DNA from: Cycas panzhihuaensis
Lineage: Eukaryota; Cycadophyta
NCBI GenBank assembly: GCA_023213395.1
Contig: CM041465.1
Span: 88,171,741-88,235,740, forward strand
Direction: 5' to 3'
Length of the DNA: 64,000 nt
The position numbers and the translations under genes are program-made. Below the pieces are notes generated by a model, which was given only the letters and a program-made list of their open reading frames with translations, did not search any database and had not been told where the DNA came from. How positions within the stretch are numbered: position 1 is the stretch's first letter; every line of letters starts with the position of its first letter. Positions 35,770 to 48,208 of the stretch are shown here, one piece after another.

Positions 35770-37288
35770 CATAATCCCTTTCTGAAGCCAAAGATCATAC
35801 ATAATAGAAGAAGGCCATGGATGATGAGATAAATTCAATAAATAAAAATCAAACCTAGGAATTAGTAGATCTACCATTAAATAGATCAACTATAAACTGC
35901 AAATGGGTATATAAAATAAAAGGGGCCACGATGGAAAGATTGAGAAACACAAGGCTAGATTAGTTGTAAAAGGATATACCCAAGCGCAAGGATAGACTAC
36001 GAAGAAAATTTCTCTCCAGGTGGCCAAATTAAACCACAGTGAAGAACAGTCCTTAGCCACTGGTAGATCAAAGAAATTGGAAAATATTTCGGTGGACATA
36101 AAAGTACTTTTTTGAATGGAGAACTAGAAGAAGAGGTGTATATATCCTAACCAAAAGGCTATATCAAAAAAGGACAAGAGCATTTAGTATACAAGTTAAA
36201 AAAGGTTCTATATGGTTTGAAACAAGCTCTCTATGCATGGTATGCTAAATTAGATAGCTATCTTAGCAAAAATGGGTTCAGAAGGGGTAGCTTAGATTCA
36301 AGTTTATATATAGAAAATAGAAATGGAACAATAAGCATAATAGCGTTTCGTAGATGACATGATCCTTACAAGTGATGATAACGAATCATTATCGATATAA
36401 ATAAGCAATTGGAAAAGAAATTTGAGATGATTAACTTGGGACTTCTCAACTATTACCTGGGGATCTAAATTAAACAATAAAAGCTGGTTTAGTTACCTTC
36501 TGTCAAAGAAAATATGTTAAAGATTTGCTCATGAAGTTTAGAATGGAAGAGTACAATCCTTGCTCTACTCCCATGGAAGAAAATTGTAATCTAGTGCTAG
36601 TTAAAGAAGAACCCTGCTTTAATGCTACATTATACAAACAACTTGTTGGAAGTCTTATCTACCTCATAGTAACTAGACCTAACATCTTGTATGATGTGAG
36701 TCTAATATCAAGATATATGCATGAGCCAAAAATAAGACATTAGAATACTGGAAAAAGAATCTTGAGATATCTCAAAGGAGTAATTGAATTGAAACTAATA
36801 TTTCTAAAGGAAACATCAGGCCAACTAATAGGATTCTGTGACTCAGATTAGGCAGGTGATAAAGAATAAAGAAAGTTAACCAGTGGATATTGCTTCTTCC
36901 TAAGATCATCACCAATCTCTTAGAGCAGTAAAAAATAAGCTACTATAGCACTATCATCACCCAAAGTAGAATATAAATCAGTCATCAGTGTCGTAGTAGA
37001 AGCAGTTTGGCTCAGAGAAATAATGAAAGACTTAAAAGCTCCTCAAAAATCTACAACGACTCTTTATTATGACAATTAGAGTACAATCAAGCTCACCAAA
37101 AATCTAGTATTCCATTCCAGAACTAAATACGTTGAAGTTCAATATCACTTTATTAGGGAAAAGGTTCAAAATAAAGAAATAGATCTTGTTTATTATCCTA
37201 CAAATGAACAAGTAGCTAATATATTAACAAAACCACTAAGGAAAGATAAATTTCAAATTCTTAGAGACAAAATAGGACTAGTTAGATA
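35770..37288 (+). pseudogene. Copia B reverse transcriptase and RNase H
   Basis: RT: NCKWVYKIK (about 35897-35923), LYGLKQALYAWYAKLDSYL (36210-36265) and a frame-shifted F-V-D-D catalytic box (36347-36358). Y/F-V-D-D-M-I-L is normal for copia. RNase H: GSLIYLIVTRPNILYDVSLI (36649-36708), RKLTSGYCFF (about 36870-36900), ALSSPKVEYKS and REIMKDLKAPQ (36945-37050). The end is NEQVANILTKPLRKDKFQIL (37204-37263) with a stop near 37288, close to the 3' LTR. Stops have replaced Trp and Gln codons throughout. Confidence 0.9.
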
Positions 37289-37304
37289 AAACATTAAGAG
37301 AGGG

Positions 37305-37490
37305 TGTTAGAAAATAATATTTTATCCTAAGTCATAAGTTAATATGTCTTATGCATCCTTAAGTGACCGTTAATATAGATCAATTACTGGTTAGTTTCAG
37401 GGTGGTTACAAACGTTATTAGTATATATGTACTTATATCATGAATAAGAATTGAATCAATTCTCTTTTTGATCATTGAGTTTATCCAACA
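37305..37490 (+). repeat. Copia B 3' LTR
   Basis: It begins TGTTAGAAAATAATATTTT and ends tttatccaaca. It is preceded by a polypurine tract and, upstream of that, the end of the RNase H frame. Confidence 0.92.
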
Positions 37491-37799
37491 AACAACGACT
37501 TCTATATCATTATTTAGGGCTTCAAATCTTTCAACTTAGAATAGACAATGGCATGCGAACCTATCAATTCTACACCATGGTCTCATTGCTCGTAATCTCA
37601 GAGCTTGCATAATAACAATAGTTGTAGCGATAACATCCACACCTAATGTTTCAAATAGCTACCATAGGACTTTATTATTATTATTTTTTAATATTTTTGA
37701 TAATAGATTTAATACGTTTGACTCCTTCTTACTTATAGTAGGTTTGTTATTTGTGCAAGGTGATCATGCCTACATTTAGAGCTCTTTTGTAATAATTTT

Positions 37800-38320
37800 T
37801 TGCTTCAAACAATAAGCTTTAAATATATGTTTTATAACCCTTGAATCAAAACCTACATGTTATAAAATGGACCCACATGCAGCTTCAAATCTGGTCACAA
37901 AAAACATAAATCTATAGCTTTAAAACAACTCTACAGTAACTTCAAATCTCTAAAAATTAAGCTTAAAAAATAGTCTTAAAATAGCTTCAGAACAAGCTTC
38001 AAAGTAGCCTTTAATAATAACTCCAATTAGGATTTGAACAACCTTTAAACAATATCAAAACAACTCCTTTAAATTTAAAAAGTAATAATGAAATACCCTA
38101 AATACTTCAAAAAATAATCCCTTAAAAATATGCATAAAGTGCAATAAACGTTGGCTCCAAATAACTTTAAATAACCCTTTAAATAAACAATGAACATGTC
38201 ACTAATCAAGCACAGTATAGGTTCCTCAAAAATTTGAAAAGGCTTCAAAAAATCAAAAGGATAACATGTACAAAGGCTCTATAATATTGTCTTTAAGGAT
38301 TCAAAACCTTGGACTCTCAT
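37800..38320. repeat. Degenerate short-motif region in the LARD-like leader
   Basis: A loosely repeated motif around gcttcaaa, acttcaaa and agctttaaa recurs roughly every 20-40 bases (for example near 37803, 37818, 37881, 37938, 37986, 38152, 38232). It lies just downstream (minus strand) of the primer-binding site, where LTR elements have an untranslated leader. No coding potential is seen. Confidence 0.55.
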
Positions 38321-38324
38321 ACCA

Positions 38325-38672
38325 TGTTAGAAAATAAGCATGCAAAGCTCTATACTATGTTAGAAAAATAATATATTATGCATGCAATAGATGAACTAAG
38401 ATGGTGAGTTAATGATGCAACAATGAAGCTTAAAGAAGATGAAGTATGTACAAATGAACACGAGAGATAGAGAAATAGCCAAAACTTAATTTAGAATGAA
38501 TGATAATATACATTCTTATAATACAAGTTTACCATTAATGAGAGAACCCCATTGGTCAATCTTAAAGGTAACATACATCTCTATATAGCTCACAACCTTA
38601 AATATAAAATATACATAAATGTAGAGAGAGTATATATGAGAGTGATTATATACTTCGGTATTACACCTAATA
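38325..38672 (-). repeat. LARD-like element, right (5') LTR
   Basis: Partner of 30014-30361. The right end reads ccta-ata where the partner has cca-aca, a CA-to-TA transition. It is followed directly by the target duplication ctttg. Confidence 0.92.
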
Positions 38673-38677
38673 CTTTG

Positions 38678-40890
38678 TTGATATATTAACCAATTATTTC
38701 ATTATATTTTTAGGGTGGTTTGCTTATAAATTAAGCCCATACCTTATGCTTTATACATTGGATTTTATTACATGCAGAAGCTCTACCAAAATTGAGATGC
38801 ACAGTGTAATCAATTAAACCATAGAATATTTCTGTTGTATTTAACTCTATTATCTTATATTTTGATCTTAGTTTATAAGTTATTTATGTTAATGCATATT
38901 AATTTAGATCTTGTTGCTTGATTTAACATGGCATCATAGCCTATTATGTGTATTTCGTTTAATATTTTGTGAGTTTTGGTTAAAAACAATGGTCTTTTTA
39001 TCAATAATGACATCCCATTCTCATCATTTTAAAAATTTTTAACAAATATAAGTAGCATAAGATAAATATGATTCTACAATAGGTGCTTTCCATCATATAT
39101 TATCTTCTATGTACAGGTCGACATGTTTGTAGTAGTCCACATGCCTCTTTGCTCTAGTTTCATCTGAAAATGATAAAAATGACACATCATTTCCACCGTT
39201 CAACCTCTATTTTACTATGTACCAATATATGGTGGTTCTAAAGCTATTCATACTCATTTTATTTTACTACAAATCTGTTTAGAGGAGGGATGTATAGACA
39301 TATAGGCCCATTGAGTCTAATTTAATCTACCATTAAGGAGTCACTACTTATTTTTTGTCTATAGTTCACGTGGAAATCCTACGAAGGCTGTGGATATGTT
39401 TGAGCTACTGGAGCCATTTGAAAGCCTATAATAGTAGAAAACCTGATCATACATCATATCTAGACTAGCACAATCATCCCTAGATCGATATGTATCGAAA
39501 ATGATAATGTTTTCATCAATTTCTCCTCATTGTGGATGCAAAAAGTTGTAATCTAACATGACTATTAAAATTTGATTTTAATCTTTATTTTTTTCTAAAG
39601 TTTGATCTATATTAAATTAAATTTGATTTGGGATTGAGATTTGTTGAAGAGGACTAGTCTATTAGTCATATTTAACCCCATAGTATTGGGGTTTAGTTAT
39701 AAAAAGGGGCAGATTCTAAAGATTATAAGCTACTTTTTATAATTTTTATATAATAAAAAACTTTATTCTATATTTCATACTCTTTTGAGGTCTACTAAGC
39801 CTTTTGGAGTCTATTCGGTGGTCACATGCATTTGTTTTATGATTGGGGGCCAACCAATAAAGAGGGCTTAACCCAACTCTACCTTATCTTTTGCCCTTAA
39901 GGAGTACTTATTAATATTTTGACCATAACGTTTCAATGGAAAGTCAAATTTAAGCACTATCTAAACCATTAGAAAGTTGATTCACAAGGCTACAACTTGG
40001 AGGTTCATCTAAATTTGAGTATTCTTTTAAGGGATTATTGGTAAATAAAGTTGACATTCTTATTTGAGTTGTGCTAAGGCTTATTTTCATTAATTAAAGC
40101 CTTAGTTTTATTTTACAAAAGATATTTTGTTACTAAATGCTATTTTCATCATTTAGTTGGTTGTCCTACTCTATTTTTTGGGCTAATAAGTACTTGTAGT
40201 TTGTTATTGTATGTGTCCTCTTGAGTGAAAGAGGTTAGGTTTCACTTGTGAAAAGTCCATAAAAAAGAGCTCCATAACCCTATCTTTTCTCTTTAAGTTA
40301 TTTTCCTTAGTTTCTTTACTTTTATTTTTCATAAAAATAATCTTGTATGTAAATAAGACCACATCCTAAAATCATTTTTTAACTCAAAACTAAGAAAGAT
40401 AATTCCTAATTCATAAGAAAACATTTTCTAGTCTTATAAGGAGAATGATTAAGACCCCTGAAGTTACCACTCCACATACATCTTTAGTTTTTCTCAAACT
40501 CTAAATACATTAAAGAAACCCATTAGCTATTAGGTGTATTAAGTGGCAAGTTGAGATATAAACCCTACCTTAGTGTTTAGAGGCTTGACTAAATGCAGAG
40601 GGAGTGAGTTCCTTAGTTAATAATTTTTAACTAGATTTATCACTAGACATAAGTTTGGTACATGTAGACTAACAAGTCAAGGGGTTTTTTGACCTTCTTA
40701 GTAGCTCATATACTGAGTTATATAGAGCATTAAACTTATGTATCAGTATATAGCATCCCTAATTTGCTACTTATGGGTAGATACCACTAGATAGGATAGC
40801 AACGAGGACTTCTTGGAGCCCTAAACTAAGTAACACATTAGGTAGTTCGGACATCAAACGGATACTAAACGACACATAGCGTCACTCTAC
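38678..40890. other. Unrecognised AT-rich sequence between gypsy and copia C
   Basis: It should contain the 3' end and LTR of the gypsy element and, before 40891, the leader and 5' LTR of copia C. I could not pair any part of it with another LTR in the window, since both expected partners are unidentified or missing. The phrase ttatgtatcagtatatagc near 40737 loosely resembles an initiator-Met primer-binding site. No protein motif is seen. Confidence 0.35.
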
Positions 40891-41880
40891 AATGGCAACC
40901 CAAATGTTCCTATCTAATGTTATCAAACTTAATGGCGTAAATAATTTCTTAACTTAAAAGAAACAAGTTAAGAACCTCTCTTATCATGAATGACTATTGG
41001 GCTTATATCAATGGAGATATACCCCTACCTACATCTACCAACGACCCAAATGATACTACCATTGTCATCCCACTTGATCTAGTTGCCTTAACCAACTTCA
41101 ATGTTAAGGATAATATAGCCTTATAATTTCTCCACTTGACTATAGAAGACTAAGTGGATCAAAATATAGAAATTATTCAAACCTCTCATGAAGCTTAGAG
41201 CATCTTATGCTCCCTCTATAAGAGGAGAGATGAGTCAAGATCAACAACATTAAAGGTACACTTGTTTAAAATACCTTTATTAGAATTGTCATCATCCACT
41301 TAACTAAGGTAAAAATAATAAGAAACCAACTCATAATTCTTAGTGAACCTACATCTGATCATGACTTAGTATACAGCATCCTTAATATCCTTCTTATAGA
41401 ATATAATAGCTTTGTGTCCAAACTTTATAATAATTATACCAAAATGGACTTCATCACTTTTGAAAGACTTTTTCTCAGAGAGGAGAACATCCTTAATTAC
41501 TAAAGAGTGGCATCTACTTTTAACTTTGTGCTTATATTTATAGCCAAGAATTTAGAAAAGAATAGACTAAGTAAATAGCCAAGTAAGTAGCCATGTCATT
41601 GATAAACCCTTAAGCAAGAGTTTGACTCCCTTAACATCTCATAACAACCACATTAGTAGCCAACATATCAATAATCATGATCTTAATAAGTTGGCACTTC
41701 ATCATAACAAGTTCATCAGCCTCAACAACCACATCAACCATAATAACCTTAATAACCAAGGAATCAATAGTATTAAAAAAAATATCACTTGCATGTATTG
41801 TGGGAAGAATAGACATTTGGCTATTGACTGTAGGAGAAGACAAGCTTATTTTAGATGTTTCAAAATTAAGGGAATAATTT
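40891..41880 (+). pseudogene. Copia C gag
   Basis: The ATG at 40891 reads MATQMFLSNVIKLNGVNNF, a typical copia gag start. The rest is broken into several frames, including a V-D-Q-N-I-Q-type segment near 41160. The zinc knuckle at 41790-41831 is complete: C-M-Y-C-G-K-N-R-H-L-A-I-D-C. It is the only intact knuckle among the copia elements in this window. An Asn/His-rich stretch (41640-41750) precedes it. Confidence 0.85.
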
Positions 41881-42239
41881 TGTAGGCTAAACTTTCAATA
41901 AAGGTGGATCTAGCTTCTAATAAGGTGGACTTAGTTTTTAACTAGGAGGCCCAACCCTTCAACAAGAAGCCCTATACTTTTAATAAGAAGATTTCAATCT
42001 TCAACAAGGAGGCCCTAATTTTCCATAAGGAGGGCTAACTGATCAATAACTAGGCTAATTCTTATAATAGAATTGGGATCAAAGACAAAATTGAAATTAA
42101 TGCCAACCAAATATACAGTGATTCTAACCAAGAACTCTAAAGAACAACCAAAACTCTCAATAAGGAGGTAATATGCTAGACACTCAATACTCCTCCTAAA
42201 ATTTATTCTTTACAACTTTGTCATCCCAACATGATGATA

Positions 42240-43600
42240 ATTCTTGGTTACTAGATTCGGTGCCACATGCGATGGATCATCATAAAAGACATGTTGGAGG
42301 AGATATATCCATTCAACACTCAAATAATCATATTTCGAGGTAACCTCACCTATGATATGACCAAAAGTAGAAGGGCTCCCATTGTATTAAAGGATTCCAA
42401 AATATGACAACATATCAACAATGTATTCTTAATTTTAGGCATGAAGATAAACCTACCTTCTAGTAGTCAAATTGATAAGAAGAACCTAGATGTCCTCTTT
42501 AGTTAAAGCATCTGTATTATTATTAATTACACTAATAGATAACTTATTGCAACAAGACATGAGGATAGTAGCTATATAAGCAGCGAGTTCTCCTTGCCAC
42601 TAGTCCACCATAAAAATCACATTCAATGGTATAGAATACTCAACTTGACAAGGAGAAAACAATCATGGTTGAAGACTTATCTCTTGTCTAAGAACAAGGT
42701 GAATTCTCTAATTTTAAAGAAAAATCTACCTTAAACAACACCGAAGACTATTATGACATCAACACCTTGGTCACTTAAATATGCGAGCTTAAATCATATG
42801 TCTAGGCTTCATATGGTACATACACTTCTAGTCATCTAGAGAAATAGATGCATTGTGAGGATTGCTTAATGAGAAAATGATAAAGAAAAATTTCCATCTA
42901 AGAATAAATGAAGCCTCAAAATCATTGGGATTAGTCTACTTAAATATTTGTAGACCCATGTTAGTCCCCTCTCTCAATGGAAGCATGTTCTTCATGACAT
43001 TTATAGATGACTATTGTAAGAAAGTATGGGTCTACTTCCCAAGGAATAAGTACCAAGCCCTTGAAAAATTTAAAGAATTCAAGGTTAAGGTAGAGAATGA
43101 AAGTGGCATGAATATCAAGATCCTAAGATTTGATAATGGATGGGAGTATATATCAAACAAATTCATCAATTTTTACAAATAATATGGTATCAAACACGAA
43201 TTCTCTACCTCATACACCTTAGTAAAATAGTGTAGTAGAAAGGATGAATCAAACATTGGTGAATAAAGAAAAGCCATGTTGAGTGTTGCCAATATCAACT
43301 CTGCGTGTTTGACTAATAAAAATATCACAATAATAGTCAAAGATATCACCCCTATGGAGGCTTGGTCAAGAATCGAACTAATAGTTTCTTACTTAAAGAT
43401 ATTTTGATGCACAACTTACAAATTCATTCCTAAGGAGAATAGGAAGAAGTTAGATGACAAAAGCCTTAAGTATATTTTCCTTGGTTATGTACCTGGATGT
43501 AAAGCTTATAATGTTTATGACATTATTAGAAACTAAGTCTACACTACTCAGGATATAATATTTGCTAAAAGTACTTAGGACCTAGATCCCTCAAAAATCT
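42240..43600 (+). pseudogene. Copia C protease and integrase
   Basis: WLLDSVPHAMDHH (about 42245-42283) corresponds to the protease active site; D-S is kept but Gly-Ala is replaced by Val-Pro. The frame 42862-43182 begins the integrase: LVYLNICRPM, then TFIDDYCKKVWVYF and ILRFDNGWEYISNKF, where D-N-G-G-E is altered to D-N-G-W-E. Downstream, WSRIELIVSYLKIF and KLDDKSLKYIFLGYVPGCKA (43360-43510) are the copia integrase C-terminal motifs. Stops and frame changes occur at 43183-43290 and after 43540. Confidence 0.88.
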
Positions 43601-43959
43601 AATTTATAGTAGAATATGATGTTCATACACCTGAAGTGCCTCTTGCACTAATTTTGGAGCCACTAACACCTACATCCTCTTATATACTAGGTTCATCTTT
43701 AGCTCTAGTAGCCCCAACATCTACATCAGATGCTAGCACATCAATGCCACCCATTTCAGTTGATGACCTTTAGTTGGAAGCCACCAATTTTAACCACCTC
43801 CTAAGTGGGTCCAACAATTACTAAAGGATGCTTCTCCTCCTCCCATAACTGCCAAAAGATCATAAAAAGTAAGACACTCCATCATCTTTGCCTTAATGGA
43901 ACATGTCTTAGAAACCTCTAAGCCTTCTACATTTAAGGAGGCAATCGAAGACCAAATGT

Positions 43960-45081
43960 AAAAAGTAGCAATGGATGAAGAGATGAGTTCCATCTTGAAA
44001 AATGAAACTTAGGAGCTAACAGTATTACCATATAGGAAAAATCCAATTAATTATTAATGGCTCTATAAAACTAAGTTTCATGCAGATGGCACTGTCGAAT
44101 GTTACAAAACTTGTCTAGTTGCAAAAGGTTTCAAATAACAGGAGGGGATAGACTATGATGAGACTTATGCATTGGTAGCCAATATAACCACATTCCATTT
44201 GGTGATGTCTCTAGGAGGCCAATTCAACTGGCCAATATACTAAATAGATGTGAAGAGTGCTTTCCTCAATAAAGAGCTCATAGAAGAGGTTTTTTTAAAG
44301 AAACCTCTTAGCTATGTTGTTCTTGGTAAAGAACACTTAGTTTGTAAGCCTAAGAAGGCCTTATATGGATTGAAGCAGGTACCACATAACTAGTATATAA
44401 AAATTGATGCTTTTTTCAACCAGCATGGATTCCATCATTCACCTTTTGTGTTAAACTTATACATTCGATTAGAAAATTAGATCACCATTATTATACTCTA
44501 TGTAGACAACTTGGCAATCATAAGCAATGACAATAAAGGCATAGCCTAGTTATAATCTAAATTGAAAAGCAACTTTGAGATGATAGATCTTAAGTTGCCA
44601 CACTATTTCCTTATTGAAGTATGGCAGGAACTAGGACATATCTTCCTATCACAATCAAAATATGCCAATGAGCTCTTGCAATAATTTAAAATAATAGAAT
44701 ACGAAAAGCCCCAATTCCAATGGAAATGGAACTAAGCTAAACACGGATGAACAAGGACAAGCCATTTAATCCTACTTTGTCTTGTTGGTTAGTTGGAAGC
44801 ATCATTTACCTCACACATATTTTTCCTAGATATTTCTTATGCAGTTAAGATATGCTCCAAGTACATGTCAAAGCAAAAAATATCCCATTGGAAAGATGCT
44901 ACTAGAATCCTTAAGTACATTTGTAATATATATCAATTTGGATTTGACTACAACCAAACTAAATTTCTTATCTTGAAAGGATACATAGATGCTAATTGGG
45001 TAGGTTGCTAAGACACATACCATTCAATATAGGTACTATTTTGATATAGATTTAGCTATAAACTCTTGAAGTTACAAGAAG
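43960..45081 (+). pseudogene. Copia C reverse transcriptase and first part of RNase H
   Basis: RT: CLVAKGFK (about 44112-44136), GIDYDETYA (44144-44170), DVKSAFLN (44249-44272) and KALYGLKQVPHN (44355-44390). The catalytic box is Y-V-D-N (44499-44510): the second Asp is Asn by a G-to-A change, which removes activity. The RNase H connection (44793-45011) has ISYAVKICSKYMSKQ and GYIDANWVGC. The frame ends at element D. Copia sequence continues at about 48500, where C-T-C-T-C-A-T-C-T (L-S-S) follows the expected V-A. Confidence 0.88.
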
Positions 45082-45357
45082 TAGCATAATGACCCCATAC
45101 TACATGTAATAGGGTAGAAGGTTAAGGTTAAGGAGGATAAGAATATGGGATTAGGTAGCTTAGTAGTAACATAATATAATAATGGGTGGCCCTCTTATAA
45201 ATATGGCACCCCCATCTTATAAGGTAGCTTGATATATTTTGAATACAATCTATTAGGGTTCACTTCAGTGCCCCTTTTAGTCTTCAGTTTGGTGACCATT
45301 CTATTTTCCAGCTTTATTCCTCTTACCTCTTATGGTTCTGAGGGTTGGCTTATAACA
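45082..45357 (+). repeat. Element D 5' LTR
   Basis: It ends ataaca, two bases before the primer-binding site. It contains a clear TATA box (TATAAATA, 45196-45203), probably the element promoter. Confidence 0.85.
45196..45203 (+). promoter_or_regulatory. TATA box in element D LTR
   Basis: TATAAATA lies about 110 bases into the LTR in a GC-richer context (ggtggccctct before it). It is conserved at 48326-48333 in the other LTR, which supports a real promoter element in the ancestral LTR. Confidence 0.5.
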
Positions 45358-48208
45358 AGTGGTATCGGATCTAGGCAAGGGTAATTTTTTTATTTCCTCT
45401 TTATTTATCGTAGGTATTAAAGATATAATCCTTAGTGGAGGATTGGAAATCCTATTGAAGGGTTTTGAAAGCTAAAGATACGTACTTATGGCTAAAAATA
45501 AATACCCTAATAAGGATTTGTTCACTTTAAGTTGCTACTAAAGTTTCAAGAGACCCATTATTATTTTACATTTAGTGTTTATGTGAGAAGCAATTTATCA
45601 CCATGAAGAGCTACCATTCTAAGAGTATTGGGGATCTAGCTGTGGCCTTCATAATAGTTGGTATTTGGTATCACTTAAAATCATAGTGGATGGCCATAAT
45701 ATAGGGTCAAAGCTCTCCATTATCATGAAGGATTTTCACCTATTGGCCCATGCCCATATCCTTGTTGTGAGTATAAGACTCTATGCCTTTAGATCACCCA
45801 CAACTTAGGATTTCCCACTATATAGATGCTTGTGACCTATGGCCATTGAAGAGCCAACTCTTAGATCTAATATGAGCAACATCTTGCCTATTTATGCATG
45901 AGTCATATGTAATTGAAGTGCCCAACAACTAAAGATGGTCATTTTGTTGAGATCTAGTTTTAGGTGTGTGAAGTAGTACCTTACTAACAAGAAAGAAGAG
46001 CTTAGTCACTTAGCTATGGCCCAGAGCATGAATGGCACTCCTTAGTAGCTTTACTTGGTGGTTGCCTTGCTAACCCTTTATGCATATTCATAAAGCACAA
46101 GGTGACTATGGAGAACCACAGTTTCTATTCTAAGTGACTAATCTTTACAAGATATGGTTATTAGATGGAACATATAACTCAAGATCCTAAAGATCCTTGA
46201 CATCAATTCCATATAGGGTTTTAAGGTCCAAGAGGAAGAGGATTTGATGCTTTCTTGACTATCTAGTTCATTTGTCCTTTGTCCACTTGGGTTGGGATTC
46301 AATTCATGATAAGGTAGGGGAGGATGCACATTAAGCAACACCATAAGTCCTTGTTATATGGATGAAACCAATAGAGGGACATGAAAGTCGCCAAAATCGA
46401 GAAAGGAATAAGTCTAGCACTTTGATACCTGCTTATTCAAAGGACAAAGAATTTTCGAGGACACTATAGGGTTTTGAACCAACGATATATGAATCCTTAT
46501 TGCATTATACGAAATGAAATTTTGGCATTTATATCTTCATTTTCCTGGATACCTTCATAAAGATCTTTGTGGAGAGATCCTCTTAGATTGCAAATCGTCC
46601 TTATCACATCATAGACACCTACGCATTAATCTTTAAAACATGAATGAAAAAATGCTACAAATGCAACATTCAAATACAGTTTATAATAAGTCAGGATATG
46701 GTAAGTGAAAATGTTTGTAAAATTATTTGTATTATGGTTTAAGTCAAATCACGTGAAGTACTAATGATGACAAATGGAATTTAGCTTATCAATAACATTG
46801 ATAAGTTTCTAATTTTAATATTTATTTGATTACTAAATTGCTAAAGTTAAATTAAATTAAATTAAATTATAGTTGCACTTGAAATCTACCTCTTTCATAA
46901 GATAATCAATGGTCACATGGAATGCCTAAAATGACTCTTTTTCTTTCTAAAAGGGGCTTAATGACAATTAAAATAGTCTTCTAAAAAATATTTTATCACA
47001 TTATGTACACCATTTTTGTCATATCTTCTTCATAAAACTCGAATTAGATTCTCCCGAGATTTATTTGGTTCTTTGGTTTGACTTTGATTTGGAATATGAT
47101 ATGTGATATTTTAAACCTTTTCTTATAGTATATATTAATGTTTGAAGTTGAGTCTCATGATTGAGTATGTCATTTTTATATAATTTTATAGTTTTTTAGG
47201 TTGTTTATATTTTAGCTTGCATGCCATTGCTCTTAAGGTATGACATTAAGGGGCTAACCATTTATGGACAATTCCTTGAAAAAAGGAGACAGAATGGAAA
47301 GCTAGGGACCTGATAGGAAATTACTTGCATCCTATGAAAAAAATGGTCTTCTTGATTGGTACTATGACTATGAATAATTCTTTTTTGACTACAATGCTGA
47401 CCTTGAACTTTGTTTACTTTGGGATGGATGGTGATATTCAACTTTATGACTAGGTTGCTACTCTAGAATAGTTCTTTTGAAGATTATTCTACACTTTATT
47501 ACTTCAAAAGCAAGTTCTATGCCAAGGTCATATTTGCTATGCTATTCTTGCTTGATAGGACCTCCATCGAATGGTTTGAAATAGTGGTGTCTTTCATACC
47601 CAGATCTAAATTGAGCTCCTTTAAGATGGAACTTCAAAGAGAAATAGGGGGGCTTGTCTAGCCATTGAGGCTTCTTAGAAAAAGAAAATGTGCAAGACCA
47701 AAGATATTGGGTTGCAAGATGATCATCAACATATTGAGCAATCATTTCCTAATTAGAGCACCCATCTAGAAGGGAGAGGCTAAAGCAAGGGAAGAAAAAA
47801 GAAGATGAGGGGTACATTTTACTTTGAGATCGACATGATGAAATCCCTTTACTTAAAGGTGTAAATATTAAGCTAGCTCCATCATCATTCAAATTACTGA
47901 AGAGCATTTGGGTTCTCGTTTTATGGATTCTCATATCACTACACCACATGCCCACGCGTTCTTTGGTTTTATAGTTAGATGAAGGAGTCACTCTTTTTGG
48001 GACCACATCTACTTTATTTACATGGACTTATGCATCTTTTCTCAATAATAAGATCTCAATAACATGATGCTTGTAACAATAATATCTCCCTCCACTTCGT
48101 TCACCTGTGAGTCAAACTACTTATGACATATTATCGATTGATGAGGTGGTAGATATATATATTTTTGTATTAGGATGCTTTGAGGGTAAATCAATCGGCG
48201 GGAGAGGG

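Larger units (their letters stand above)
32371..37490 (+). mobile_element. Copia B: Ty1/copia element nested in the LARD-like element
   Basis: LTRs at 32371-32555 and 37305-37490 (185 and 186 bp) enclose gag, protease, integrase, RT and RNase H on the plus strand. The primer-binding site TGGTATCAAAGTGGG begins at 32556, directly after the 5' LTR. The polypurine tract aagagaggg (37296-37304) abuts the 3' LTR. Flanks are ggcaa (32366-32370) and aacaa (37491-37495), a 5-bp target duplication only if two G-to-A changes are accepted. The LTRs differ by about 12% (hand count, ~23 of 186). All coding domains contain stops. Confidence 0.92.
30014..38672 (-). mobile_element. Non-coding LTR element (LARD-like), split by copia B
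   Basis: Two 348-bp LTRs (30014-30361 and 38325-38672) start TGTTAGAAAATAAGCATGC. They are flanked by a perfect 5-bp target duplication ctttg (30009-30013 and 38673-38677). On the minus strand a primer-binding site TGGTATGAGAGTCC lies inside the right LTR (about 38311-38324), and GGGGGGAAA (30362-30370 complement) is a polypurine tract beside the left LTR. Removing the nested copia B leaves ~2.8 kb of internal DNA (30362-32370 and 37491-38324) with no gag or pol signature. It therefore must have been mobilised in trans. The LTRs differ by about 10% (hand count). Confidence 0.88.

Noticed and set aside
40730-40760. Primer-binding site for copia C
   Set aside because: Only a loose match to TGGTATCAGAGC, with no LTR end identified before it. 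Not listed as a feature.
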